This document shows, piece by piece, positions 17,720 to 27,212 of a DNA stretch of 64,000 bases. This DNA comes from Piscinibacter sp047600445 (lineage in GTDB: Bacteria; Pseudomonadota; Gammaproteobacteria; Burkholderiales; Burkholderiaceae_C): NCBI RefSeq assembly GCF_047600445.1, contig NZ_JASGKT010000001.1, positions 310,001 to 374,000 of the forward strand, written 5' to 3'. The notes beneath the pieces were generated by a model that saw nothing but the letters and a program-made list of their open reading frames with translations, searched no databases and was not told the origin of the DNA. Each line of letters starts with the position of its first letter. Position 1 is the first letter of the stretch. The position numbers and the translations under genes were made by a program.

Positions 17720-18693
17720 TGCCTGCGCGTCCGGGGAACACGGCGCTCGTGTGCGTGTCCCATTCGCCGATCATCATGATCCGCGCACGCGCTCCGGCGG
17801 AAGAGGCAGAGCTGCTCGCGTACTACGAACGCTGCGCGGCGCGGATCGACAGCTTCGAGCCGGAGCAGGTCGTGGTGTTCGGCACCGACCACTTCGCCGG
17901 CTTCCACCTGTCGACGATGCCGGCGCATTGCGTAGGGCTCGACGCCGAAGCGGTCGACGACATCGGCGGCTTCCCGGGTCGCCTTGCCGTCCCGCGCGAA
18001 CAGGCGACAGCGCTGGTGCAGCACCTGCGCACGTCCGACTTCGACACCGCCGTCTCCTACAAGATGCGCATCGACCATGGCTTCTCGCAGCCGCTGAAGC
18101 GCCTGCTGGGCAGCCACGATCGCTTTCCGGTGATTCCCGTCTTCATCGGCGCGCTGGTGCAGCCCTACCTGCCGTTTCGTCGCTCGCGCCTGCTCGGCGA
18201 GGCGATCGGACGCTTCGTCGCATCGACAGGCAAACGCACGCTGTTCATGGGATCGGGCGGCATGTCTCACCACCCGACGCGCTACTACCCGATGGTCGGA
18301 GAAGGAGCCCCCGACGTCGCGGCCTACCAGCTCGACGGTGCGCGCGGCGGAACGTTCAGCGATGAGCAGTGGTTCCGGCGCATACACGACATGCACATCG
18401 AGGGAGCGGAGATGCTGGTGTCCGGCGCCCGCACGCGCGCGGACATCCGGCTCAACCCGCAGCTCGACAACGAGGTTCTGGATGCGCTGTGCGCCGGCAG
18501 GCCGCAACTGCTGGACGACTGGGATCCGGTCGACCTCGTGCAGCGCGCCGGCATCGGCTTCCTCGAACTGCACACCTGGGTGTGCGCGACGGCGGCACAC
18601 CTCGCCGCCGGCGGCTCGGCACCCTCCGAGCGCGCCTATGCGCCAACCCTGGAATACGGCATCGGCTACGGCATGGTCTCAGCCGACCTGTAG
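17719..18693 (+). CDS. MhpB-type extradiol ring-cleavage dioxygenase (LigB superfamily)
   Basis: A 324-residue class III (type II) extradiol dioxygenase, which would open a catechol-type ring next to its hydroxyl groups using Fe(II) and O2. It follows E. coli MhpB (2,3-dihydroxyphenylpropionate dioxygenase) along most of its length: CVSHSPII, VVVFGTDHFAGF, TAVSYKMRIDHGFSQPL, PVIPVFIGALVQPYLP and GSGGMSHHPTR. The two His residues corresponding to the MhpB acid/base catalysts (in IDHGF and MSHHP) and the iron-binding SHSP and TDH His are kept. Coupled to the FAH gene by a one-base overlap. The substrate is probably a 3-substituted catechol, but this is inference. Confidence 0.92.
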   Translation: MPARPGNTALVCVSHSPIIMIRARAPAEEAELLAYYERCAARIDSFEPEQVVVFGTDHFAGFHLSTMPAHCVGLDAEAVDDIGGFPGRLAVPREQATALVQHLRTSDFDTAVSYKMRIDHGFSQPLKRLLGSHDRFPVIPVFIGALVQPYLPFRRSRLLGEAIGRFVASTGKRTLFMGSGGMSHHPTRYYPMVGEGAPDVAAYQLDGARGGTFSDEQWFRRIHDMHIEGAEMLVSGARTRADIRLNPQLDNEVLDALCAGRPQLLDDWDPVDLVQRAGIGFLELHTWVCATAAHLAAGGSAPSERAYAPTLEYGIGYGMVSADL

Positions 18694-18719
18694 CCCGCGC
18701 CTCTCATCCGGAACGACAC

Positions 18720-19796
18720 ATGCAACAGCCCCCTCACGCCTCTGCCCTGGCGCGCGCCAACGAACGCCTCGCCGATGCCAGCACCCCGCTCATCGAGGAT
18801 TGCTGGTACATCGCCGGCTGGGCGGAAGACTTCTCGCGCGAGCTGAAGGAACGCACGCTGCTCGGCCACAGCCTCGTGTTCTACCGCGACACCAAGGGCA
18901 CGCCGGTGGCGTTGCGCAACCGATGTCCGCACCGCTCCTACCCACTCGTGCACGGCAAGCTGGAAGGCGACGTGCTTCGCTGCGGCTACCACGGCCTGGC
19001 GTTCCGCGCCGACGGCAGCTGCGCCGACATTCCGATGCAGACGAGCATCCCGCCGACGGCCTGCACGCGCTCGTATCCGCTCGTGGAACAAGGCCCGCTG
19101 GTCTGGATCTGGACCGGCGACCCTGCCGCGGCCAACACGTCACGCGTGCCCGACACGGGCTGGCTGACCGACTCGAGCTGGGACTTCGCGCGCGGTTATT
19201 TGCACCTGAACGCCAACTACGCCTACCTGCACGAGAACCTGCTGGACCTGTCGCACTTCACATACCTCCATCCCAGCACGCTCGGCACACCCGAGTACGC
19301 GAAGGCGCCCTTCGAGATGCAGGCCGAAGGCGATACGGTCCGCATAACGCGGTTCGTCGCCGAGTGCGAGGTTCCGCCGATGTACCGCCCGACCGGCATC
19401 GAGGGCAAGATGTCGCGCAGGACGTACTCCGAGTTCAGCTCCCCGGCGCTGCACCGCGCCGAGGTCGAGTTGCGCGACCTGCAGGCGCCGGCCAGCCGGC
19501 GCGCCGAGTTCCACGGCCGCATCACGCACTTCGTGACGCCGGAAACCCGGACGAGCACCCACTACTGGTTCACCTTCGCACGCGACTTTGCGTTGCGAGA
19601 CCCGGCGGTTACAGCGATGTTCGAGAGCAACGCCCGCACGGCGTTCGCGGAAGACAAGTTCGCGCTCGAGGAAGCGGCCCGCATGCACCGCCTAGAGCCG
19701 GAGGCGACACGGCTGGAGATCCACGTCAAGAGCGACGCGGCCGGCGGCGCGGCGCGGCGCCTGCTGAAACAGATGGCGGACAAGCAGATCGCGTGA
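18720..19796 (+). CDS. Rieske non-heme iron oxygenase, VanA-like
   Basis: A 358-residue Rieske oxygenase alpha subunit. The [2Fe-2S] motif is Cys69-Pro-His71-X16-Cys88-X2-His91 (RCPHRSYPLV ... LRCGYHGLAF). The catalytic mononuclear iron site is in ENLLDLSHFTYLHPSTLG, where the Asp and two His match the family. Overall length and the single-subunit form resemble vanillate O-demethylase VanA and dicamba/toluene-sulfonate monooxygenases, so O-demethylation or ring hydroxylation giving a catechol for the neighbouring dioxygenase is likely. No reductase gene (VanB type) is in the cassette, so electrons must come from elsewhere. Its stop overlaps the next gene as GTGA. Confidence 0.92.
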   Translation: MQQPPHASALARANERLADASTPLIEDCWYIAGWAEDFSRELKERTLLGHSLVFYRDTKGTPVALRNRCPHRSYPLVHGKLEGDVLRCGYHGLAFRADGSCADIPMQTSIPPTACTRSYPLVEQGPLVWIWTGDPAAANTSRVPDTGWLTDSSWDFARGYLHLNANYAYLHENLLDLSHFTYLHPSTLGTPEYAKAPFEMQAEGDTVRITRFVAECEVPPMYRPTGIEGKMSRRTYSEFSSPALHRAEVELRDLQAPASRRAEFHGRITHFVTPETRTSTHYWFTFARDFALRDPAVTAMFESNARTAFAEDKFALEEAARMHRLEPEATRLEIHVKSDAAGGAARRLLKQMADKQIA

Positions 19797-20488
19797 GCCC
19801 GCCACTCGTCGTGCTGTCGTCGATGGCGACGCGGCATCTGCTCGCGGAGGCCGTCCATCCGTGCCGGCAGGAGCTCGCCATCGAGCTCGAGGTGCGGTCC
19901 GTGAGCGGCTCGAAAGCGCTCGACGTGTTGCGGAGCGGGTTCGCCTGCGATGCCGTCCTGCTCAGCGACGAGGTGGTCTCGTCCGCCGAGGCCGCCGGGC
20001 ACCTGGTTCCGGGCACGAGCACCGCGATTGCCTTGTCGCCCATCGCCGCCGCCGTCGCCTCCGACGCGCAGTCGGTCGACATCTCGACGCCACAGGCCTT
20101 TCGCGCGGCGATCGCGGCGGCGGCGTCGGTCGGCATCTCCAGCGGCCCGAGCGGCCGCCACCTGAGGCAGCGCTTCATCGCAGGAGGCTTCGGTGCCGAC
20201 CTCGACGGACGTCTCGTGGTAGCCGAGGCGGGCATCCCGGTCGCGTCGCTGATCGCGGACGGGCGCGTTGCGCTGGGATTTCAGCAACTCAGCGAGCTGC
20301 TGCCGGCGCGCGGCCTTCGCATCATTGGCTGCCCGCCGGACCAGGAGCAGTGCGTCACCCGCTTCTGCCTCGCGGCGACGCGCGGGGCGCAATCGGCAAA
20401 CTTCCGGCGGCTCGCCGACTGGCTCCGGGGGCCAGCGTTCCAACCGTCGCTATGCAAACATGGATTGAGACCCACCGATGAGCCTTGA
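19793..20488 (+). CDS. Periplasmic-binding-protein-like (ModA-type fold) protein without signal peptide
   Basis: A 231-residue protein resembling type 2 solute-binding proteins of the molybdate/sulfate class (VVLSSMATRHLLAE, GFACDAVLLSDEVV, STAIALSPIAAAVA, GISSGPSGRHL, RVALGFQQLSELLP, RGLRIIGCPPDQEQ). It begins directly with the first fold strand and shows no signal peptide or lipobox, so appears cytoplasmic. The GTG start is preferred because it forms a GTGA overlap with the Rieske gene; ATG at 19823 would cut off the first strand. Its end overlaps the next gene by 11 bases. Role unknown; a soluble ligand-binding or enzyme-accessory function is possible. Confidence 0.75.
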   Translation: MSPPLVVLSSMATRHLLAEAVHPCRQELAIELEVRSVSGSKALDVLRSGFACDAVLLSDEVVSSAEAAGHLVPGTSTAIALSPIAAAVASDAQSVDISTPQAFRAAIAAAASVGISSGPSGRHLRQRFIAGGFGADLDGRLVVAEAGIPVASLIADGRVALGFQQLSELLPARGLRIIGCPPDQEQCVTRFCLAATRGAQSANFRRLADWLRGPAFQPSLCKHGLRPTDEP

Positions 20489-21041
20489 CCGCCTTCCCGC
20501 GCTGCCGCGCGAGAGCTGGACGCCGCTGCAGGCAGAGTGCGCCGACGAAGTCATCTCGGGTCCGCGCCGAGCGCTGATCTCGCCGTTCGTCCCGCTTCTG
20601 CGCAGCCCGGAGCTGATGCGTCATGCGCAGCGCATGGGGGAGTACCTGCGCTACCGCAGCGCGCTCGGACTCCATCTGTCGGAGTTCGTCATCCTGCTCG
20701 TGGCGCGTGCGTGGTCGCAGCCGGTCGAGTGGGCGATCCATGCGCCGATCGCGCAGCGCGCGGGCGTGTCGCCGGCGACGATCGCCGCGATCGCCGAAGG
20801 CAGGCGCCCGGCGGACCTGTCCGCGCACGAGGCGCTCGTCTACGACTTCTGCAAGGAGCTGGAAAGCCACCGCACCGTCGCCGACACGACCTGGACGCAG
20901 GCCGTGTCGGCGTTTGGAGAAGCGGGGACGGTCGACCTGCTCGGACTCGTCGGCTACTACGGTCTGCTCGCGGTGGTCATGAACGCGGCGCGGACGGCCG
21001 TGCCCGCCGATGGCGCGCCCACGCTTCCCGCCCTGCCCTGA
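20478..21041 (+). CDS. Carboxymuconolactone decarboxylase (CMD) family protein
   Basis: A 187-residue AhpD/CMD-fold helical protein. Typical features are SPFVPLLRSPELMRHAQRMG, LSEFVILLVARAWSQPVEWA, HAPIAQRAGVSPATIAAIAEG and FGEAGTVDLLGLVGYYGLLA. The usual redox CxxC of AhpD is absent and replaced by ARAWSQPVEW, as in lactone decarboxylases, so it is more likely an enzyme on a ring-fission product than a peroxidase. Last gene of the five-gene operon, overlapping its neighbour by 11 bases. Exact substrate unknown. Confidence 0.88.
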   Translation: MSLDRLPALPRESWTPLQAECADEVISGPRRALISPFVPLLRSPELMRHAQRMGEYLRYRSALGLHLSEFVILLVARAWSQPVEWAIHAPIAQRAGVSPATIAAIAEGRRPADLSAHEALVYDFCKELESHRTVADTTWTQAVSAFGEAGTVDLLGLVGYYGLLAVVMNAARTAVPADGAPTLPALP

Positions 21042-21058
21042 CATGCGGTCCGCACGGC

Positions 21059-21856
21059 CTACGAGGCCGCGCCCTCTTGCCCGACCCGCTTTCGCATCTC
21101 GCTGCCGATCTGCGCCGCGGTCGCGTTGAGCACCGGTACGCGCTCCACCAACAGGCGCTGGTCCATCAGCTTGCCGAACGTCGTCATGCTCAGTACGCCG
21201 GCGACCTCGGTGTCGACCTTGATCGGAACGGCGACGGTCGCGCTATCCCCCGGGCGGCTCGGCAGCCTGAGCCCATACCCCTTCTGCTGCGCCGATCGAA
21301 TCTGACTCCAGATGCTGCGCTCCAGCCCGGAATGCACGGGCGCCGCGTCCACCAGCGCCCGCAGCAGGGATTCGCGCTGAAGTTCGTCGCAGAACGCCAG
21401 ATAGGCCATCCCGCTCGCCGAACCCAGCAGGCCGTGCCGGTGGCCCACCGTCGTCGCCTGCACCGCCAGCGGGCTGTAGGGCATCGTGCTGTAGCGGATC
21501 ACAATCACCGTGCCCTCGAGCGTGCCGATGGCCAGCGGCCATTTGATCTCGCGCGTCACGCGCTTGACGATCGGCACCCCGACATCAACCACCAGCGACC
21601 GCCGCGTGTAGCCGGCACCGAGCTCGCGAACCTTCTCGGACACACGATAGGCGCCCGCCTGCTCCTCGGCCTGGGCGTAGCCGGCATGGCACAGCGTCGT
21701 GAGAAGCCGATGGATCGTCGTCTTCGGCAGCCCGAGGATCTTGTGGAGTTCGGCGAGGGAAATGGCCTCATGCTCGTTGAGCACCGCCAGGACCCGCAGT
21801 GCCCGTGTCACGGAGCGGATGATTCCATCCCCGTGCATGTCTTCAGCCTGGGGCAT
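21059..21856 (-). CDS. IclR-family transcriptional regulator
   Basis: A 265-residue regulator with an N-terminal winged helix (SVTRALRVLAVLNEHEAISL, LHKILGLPKTTIHRLLTTL) and a C-terminal IclR ligand-binding domain (HRHGLLGSASGMAYLAF, VAVPIKVDTEVAGVLSM). IclR proteins frequently control aromatic-acid degradation (PcaU, PobR, MhpR types). It converges on the CMD gene 17 bases away and probably regulates this cassette; a candidate operator sits at 16648. An internal ATG (MHGDG) six codons in is an alternative start. Confidence 0.93.
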   Translation of the reverse strand: MPQAEDMHGDGIIRSVTRALRVLAVLNEHEAISLAELHKILGLPKTTIHRLLTTLCHAGYAQAEEQAGAYRVSEKVRELGAGYTRRSLVVDVGVPIVKRVTREIKWPLAIGTLEGTVIVIRYSTMPYSPLAVQATTVGHRHGLLGSASGMAYLAFCDELQRESLLRALVDAAPVHSGLERSIWSQIRSAQQKGYGLRLPSRPGDSATVAVPIKVDTEVAGVLSMTTFGKLMDQRLLVERVPVLNATAAQIGSEMRKRVGQEGAAS

Positions 21857-21998
21857 GAGTGTCTTCCGAGCGAGGATCGTGGGGCACGGGTTGCGAGATG
21901 ATAGTCACACAAAGTGCCCCGGCACCGGGCACGCGCCGCGAGACAGGCGCGCCGCCCGCCTAGACTGGCCATCCCACAACAAGCTCAGGGATGTTTCC

Positions 21999-22493
21999 AT
22001 GCTTCGCTGCCTCGCGCTGTGCTGTACGGCCGTGCTGTCCACCGGTTGCGCCACCATCGTCAACGACGCCACCCACCCGATGAAGATCGAGACGCAGACG
22101 GACGCCGGCCAGATGGTCGCGGGCGCCGAATGCAAGCTCACCAACGACTACGGCACGCTCACGGCCAAGTCCGGCGAAACCGCTCAGGTGCGCCGCTCGG
22201 GCAAGGATCTGGACATCGTCTGCAAGCACCCCGAGAACCCCGACGCGACCGCGCGCGCCATCTCGCGCGTCAACGGCGGCATGTTCGGCAACATCCTCAT
22301 CGGCGGCGGCATCGGCGCCCTCATCGACCACAACAAGGGCACGGCCTACACCTACCCGACCTGGGTCCAGCTCGTGTTCGGCAAGACGCTGGTGATCGAT
22401 CGCAGCACCGAGAAAGACGGCAAGCCGGCGATCGGCGTCGAGCCGGCCGCGCCGGCGGCCTCCGCCGCACCCGCCGCGTCCGCGGCCCGTTAG
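21999..22493 (+). CDS. Small lipoprotein, unknown function
   Basis: A 164-residue predicted lipoprotein: signal MLRCLALCCTAVLSTGC with a lipobox ending at Cys17. It continues ATIVNDATHPMKIETQTDAG, ECKLTNDYGTLTAKSGETAQV and CKHPENPDATARAISRVNGG, then a glycine-rich hydrophobic segment MFGNILIGGGIGALIDHNKG, reminiscent of the glycine-zipper lipoproteins, and ends with an Ala/Pro-rich tail. Similar proteins are common in Proteobacteria but uncharacterised. The ATG at 21999 is chosen for the signal peptide. It stands alone between the IclR gene and recQ. Confidence 0.85.
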   Translation: MLRCLALCCTAVLSTGCATIVNDATHPMKIETQTDAGQMVAGAECKLTNDYGTLTAKSGETAQVRRSGKDLDIVCKHPENPDATARAISRVNGGMFGNILIGGGIGALIDHNKGTAYTYPTWVQLVFGKTLVIDRSTEKDGKPAIGVEPAAPAASAAPAASAAR

Positions 22494-22572
22494 CCGCCGG
22501 CGGGCGACGCCCGCCAGCCGCGCCGGCACGCGGCTCCCTTAACATCGCGCGTCTTTGCTCCCGCGCCCGTCC

Positions 22573-24429
<1,857 letters not shown>

Positions 24430-24442
24430 GCCGCCGCGCCGC

Positions 24443-24847
24443 TCACAGCGTGTAGTCGCCGCTGGCCTCGGGCTGGAACAGCAGCGCCTCGACGCGCGCC
24501 GCGCGGGCGCGGCCGTCGGGCGTGGTCCAGCACGCGGTCTCGCCGCAGCGCAGGCCGAGCAGCGCCTGGCCCAGCGGCGACAGCACCGAGACGAATCCCG
24601 CCGCGGGCTCGGCGTCGTCCGGGTAGCACAGCGTGAGCTTGATGGGCGTGGCGGCCCCGGCGTCGCGCAGCAGCACCTGCGAGTACATGGTCACGACGTC
24701 GGGGCCGACGGCGCGCGACGGCACGACGTGCGCCGCCTCCAGCAGCGCGCCGATGGCGGCGGGATCGGCCGGCTGCCGTTGCAGCAGCCGGGTCAGGCGC
24801 ACGTGGTCGAGTTCGGTGAGCGTGCGGTCGAGGTCGGCGAAAGCCAT
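24443..24847 (-). CDS. Rnk-like GreA/GreB C-terminal-domain protein
   Basis: A 134-residue protein with the FKBP-like C-terminal domain of Gre factors (VVTMYSQVLLRDAG, KLTLCYPDDAEPAAGFVSVL, SPLGQALLGLRCGE) and a short helical N terminus (FADLDRTLTELDHVRLTRLL). This is the layout of Rnk, which binds RNA polymerase and influences nucleoside diphosphate kinase levels; the coiled coil needed for transcript cleavage is absent. AAGGA lies before the ATG. Its leader contains a 12-bp inverted repeat (see 24889). Confidence 0.86.
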   Translation of the reverse strand: MAFADLDRTLTELDHVRLTRLLQRQPADPAAIGALLEAAHVVPSRAVGPDVVTMYSQVLLRDAGAATPIKLTLCYPDDAEPAAGFVSVLSPLGQALLGLRCGETACWTTPDGRARAARVEALLFQPEASGDYTL

Positions 24848-24888
24848 GCCGGTGTCCTTTCGAGGCAGGAGCAGCGCCTGAAGGGTGG

Positions 24889-24945
24889 CCCGGCGATCGA
24901 GAAAGGCGCGGAAGAAGGAGAAGGAGGAAGAGCGATCGCCGGGCT
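24889..24945 (-). repeat. 12-bp inverted repeat in the rnk-like gene leader
   Basis: GCCCGGCGATCG (24889-24900) and CGATCGCCGGGC (24934-24945) are perfect inverted copies separated by 33 bases that are almost all purine on the plus strand. On the minus strand, upstream of the rnk-like ATG at 24847, this would form a strong stem with a pyrimidine-rich loop. It could be a leader hairpin or an upstream terminator, though no U-run follows. The rest of 24848-25113 shows no gene. Confidence 0.6.
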
Positions 24946-25113
24946 AGAAGGGTGCGGCCGGCTGGCGCCAGGCGCGCGCGGCTCGCGTCGCCCGCGGCGG
25001 GGCGACGTCGTGGCGAGGGGCGGCAGCCGGGCGACGCATGCGGCCATGCTAGCCGCGCCGCAATGTCGCACGGCGGCAGTGCGGTATGGCCGCGCCGTTG
25101 GCGCTGCGCCGGC

Positions 25114-25503
25114 TCAGGGCGTCACGCTCACCGTGAGACGGTCGCTCTCGGCCGTGCGGCTGGCGCCATCGCGCGCCCGCGCGTAGACGGTCAGCGTGCT
25201 GCGGCCGTCGGCCGGCACCGGCACGTTCCATTCGTAGGGCGGGCGGCCGGTGCTGCCCAGGCGCGTGTCGGCGCCGGGGTCGACGCGGTAGAACGCCACC
25301 TCGTCGATGCCGCTGTCGGCGTCGGACGCGGCGGCCACCACGCGCAGCGTGCCGCCGGCCGGCACGCTGGCTTGCGCGCTGGTGATGCTCACCGAGGGCG
25401 GGCCGAAGTCGTCGTCGCCCCAGCTCCAGCCGAGGTAGACGCCGCCGCCGCAGCCGGCAAGCAGCAGGGCGAGGGATGCGGACAGCGCGGCGATTCGTCT
25501 CAT
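25114..25503 (-). CDS. Lipoprotein with Ig-like domain
   Basis: A 129-residue lipoprotein: signal MRRIAALSASLALLLAGC with Cys18 as lipidation site, then GGGVYLGWSWGDDDFGPP and one immunoglobulin-like beta domain (PSVSITSAQASVPAGGTLRV, AAASDADSGIDEVAFYRVD, STLTVYARARDGASRTAESD) like those in Big/Fn3-type surface repeats. It starts 16 bases after the VWA gene stops and is probably its operon partner; both are predicted to be at the cell envelope. Function unknown. Confidence 0.8.
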   Translation of the reverse strand: MRRIAALSASLALLLAGCGGGVYLGWSWGDDDFGPPSVSITSAQASVPAGGTLRVVAAASDADSGIDEVAFYRVDPGADTRLGSTGRPPYEWNVPVPADGRSTLTVYARARDGASRTAESDRLTVSVTP

Positions 25504-25519
25504 GCCGCGATGGTACGCA

Positions 25520-27064
25520 TCAGCCGCGCGGCAGTCGCGCCAGTTCGTCGCCGACGAGCTTGACGATCAGGCGGTCGAGCGTCTGCACCGAGTAGCCGCG
25601 CACGTCGTGCGGCGTCTGCGTGCCCGGCCCGCTGCCGGGGTCGGCGGCATCCTTGTAGGTCAGGAAGACGAAGCGCCCGGCGGTGTACTGCGCGATCTGG
25701 CGGTAGACGTACTCGCCCACCGGGTCGAGCCCGCTGGCGCCGACGGCAAACAGCTTGATGCCCTTGGCCAGCGCGGCCTGCATGTCGATGTCGTACTGCG
25801 GACAGGCGCCGGGCCGCCCCGAGCCTGGACGCTGCCCCCTCGGGGGGCCGAAGCCTTCGGCTTCGGGGGGCTCCATGCACCCGCCGTAGTCGAGGTGCGG
25901 CGGCGCGTCGGCGACCAGCACCACCATGCGCGCCGCGTCGGCGCGCCAGCTCAGGCGGTGCACCGTCTCGTGCAGCGCCTCGTTGAGCGCCTCGGGCGTG
26001 TCGCCGCCACCGCCGGCCTGCACACGCGCCAGCACGCCCTGGAAGGCGGCCAGGTCGTCGGTGAAGTCGTGCGTGCGCGTCAGGAAAGCGTCGCCGCGGT
26101 CGCGGTAGGCCACCAGGCCCCAGCAGATGTCGGGCTGGCCGGGCAGTTGCGCGATCTGCTGCGCCATCGCGCGCATCGAGGCCTTCAGCTTGGCGATCTC
26201 GTCGCCCATCGAGCCGGTGGCATCGACCAGGAACACGAGGTCCAGGCGCGCACGCTGCGCCGGGTTCTGCGCGCCCCCCAGGCGCACCTGCAACGCGGCG
26301 CGCTGCTCGCCGCGCAGCAGCGTGGCGCGCGACCAGGCCGCGCCCTTGCGCACCGCGATGCCGAGCGCGCGGTCGTCGACGCCGGGGGCGAGAAAGGCGC
26401 GCGGGTGCAGCCAGACGCGCCCGGCGGTGTCGGTGCGGGCCCACATCACCGGCTCGGCGCGGCCGGCGCGCTGCACCGCCACCTCGGCGTCGTGCACCGG
26501 GCGGCCGGCGGCATCGGTGACTTCGAGCAGGTAGCGCTCGGCGATGTCGCGCTCGCGCACCGCCAGGCCGGCGTTGCGCTGGCGGTAGGCGAGGTATTCG
26601 CCGAAGTCGGCGTTGTCGTCGACCATGCCGGCGGTGACCGCTTCGCGGCGCGGCGCGATGCGCGGCGCGGGCTGCGGCAGCGCCGCCGTGGCGGCGGGTG
26701 CGGGCGCCATGCTTCTGGCCGCCATCTCGGCACGACCCTCGGCACGACCCTCGGCGCGGTCTTCGGCGCGGTCTTCGGCGGCGGCCGGCGCGCTCTCGGC
26801 GTGGCCGAGGCCGCGGCGCAGGCGGCCTTCGCTCCACTGGCCGCCGCCGCCCGGCACCTCGCGCGTGCCCGGCAGGCGGCGGCAGTGGCTCGCGCTCGGC
26901 GGCTCGAAGGCCGGCAGCGTGAAGTCCTGCTGCTGCTGCGGCGCCGGCGGCTCGTTCCAGGCCGGCGGCCAGGCGGCGGGCGCGGCCTGCGCGCAGGCGG
27001 CCAGCAAGGCCAGCGCGGCGCCCAGCGGCGCGAGGGTGGACAAGAAGAATCGCGGGGCTCCCAT
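25520..27064 (-). CDS. VWA-domain envelope protein
   Basis: A 514-residue predicted lipoprotein or exported protein (signal ends LALLAAC). It carries a proline/glutamine-rich stretch, a four-residue tandem repeat (AEDR/AEGR, near residue 100), an N-terminal beta domain (RYLLEVTDAAGRPVHDAEVA, resembling carboxypeptidase-regulatory folds) and a von Willebrand A domain with the MIDAS motif DATGSMGDEI, LVAYRDRGDAF and the GGGGDTPEALNEAL metal site. Around residues 397-411 it contains coding sequence from a structured GC-rich repeat. ATG at 27064 is favoured because AGGAG lies 7 bases before it; another ATG two codons upstream overlaps that site. Divergent from an ECF sigma gene. Function unknown. 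Confidence 0.88.
   Translation of the reverse strand: MGAPRFFLSTLAPLGAALALLAACAQAAPAAWPPAWNEPPAPQQQQDFTLPAFEPPSASHCRRLPGTREVPGGGGQWSEGRLRRGLGHAESAPAAAEDRAEDRAEGRAEGRAEMAARSMAPAPAATAALPQPAPRIAPRREAVTAGMVDDNADFGEYLAYRQRNAGLAVRERDIAERYLLEVTDAAGRPVHDAEVAVQRAGRAEPVMWARTDTAGRVWLHPRAFLAPGVDDRALGIAVRKGAAWSRATLLRGEQRAALQVRLGGAQNPAQRARLDLVFLVDATGSMGDEIAKLKASMRAMAQQIAQLPGQPDICWGLVAYRDRGDAFLTRTHDFTDDLAAFQGVLARVQAGGGGDTPEALNEALHETVHRLSWRADAARMVVLVADAPPHLDYGGCMEPPEAEGFGPPRGQRPGSGRPGACPQYDIDMQAALAKGIKLFAVGASGLDPVGEYVYRQIAQYTAGRFVFLTYKDAADPGSGPGTQTPHDVRGYSVQTLDRLIVKLVGDELARLPRG
25831..25876. repeat. GC-rich structured repeat inside the VWA gene
   Basis: The element has a C-run/G-run (CCCCCTCGGGGGG) followed by a perfect 8-bp hairpin CCGAAGCC-TTC-GGCTTCGG (25848-25866) and another G-run. 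It is in frame and encodes PEAEGFGPPRGQ-type text that interrupts the VWA domain. A relative with the same order but a different stem lies at 37171. Elements of this look are common between genes in Comamonadaceae-like genomes, from general knowledge. Confidence 0.7.
26731..26778 (-). repeat. 12-bp tandem repeat, four units, within the VWA gene
   Basis: Two copies of CACGACCCTCGG are followed by two copies of CGCGGTCTTCGG, four head-to-tail 12-bp units. On the minus strand they encode the repeated tetrapeptide AEDR AEDR AEGR AEGR. Identical adjacent pairs point to recent slippage; copy number may vary between strains. Confidence 0.85.
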
Positions 27065-27212
27065 CGTCATGCTCCTGTTCGTCGTGGGGGGACGAGGCTG
27101 ATACGCGACAGGGCGCCGAACGGGGTGACAACGGGGTGGCGCCGGCTGAACCACGGCTCGAACTACAAATGGAAATCACCCCGTTCGCGCGCGCCGGCCG
27201 TAGCAAGGGCGG

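Noticed and set aside
21914..21932. GTGCCC...GGGCAC hairpin upstream of the IclR gene as an operator
   Set aside because: Short GC-only arms with a seven-base loop are common by chance here, and it does not match the candidate at 16648.
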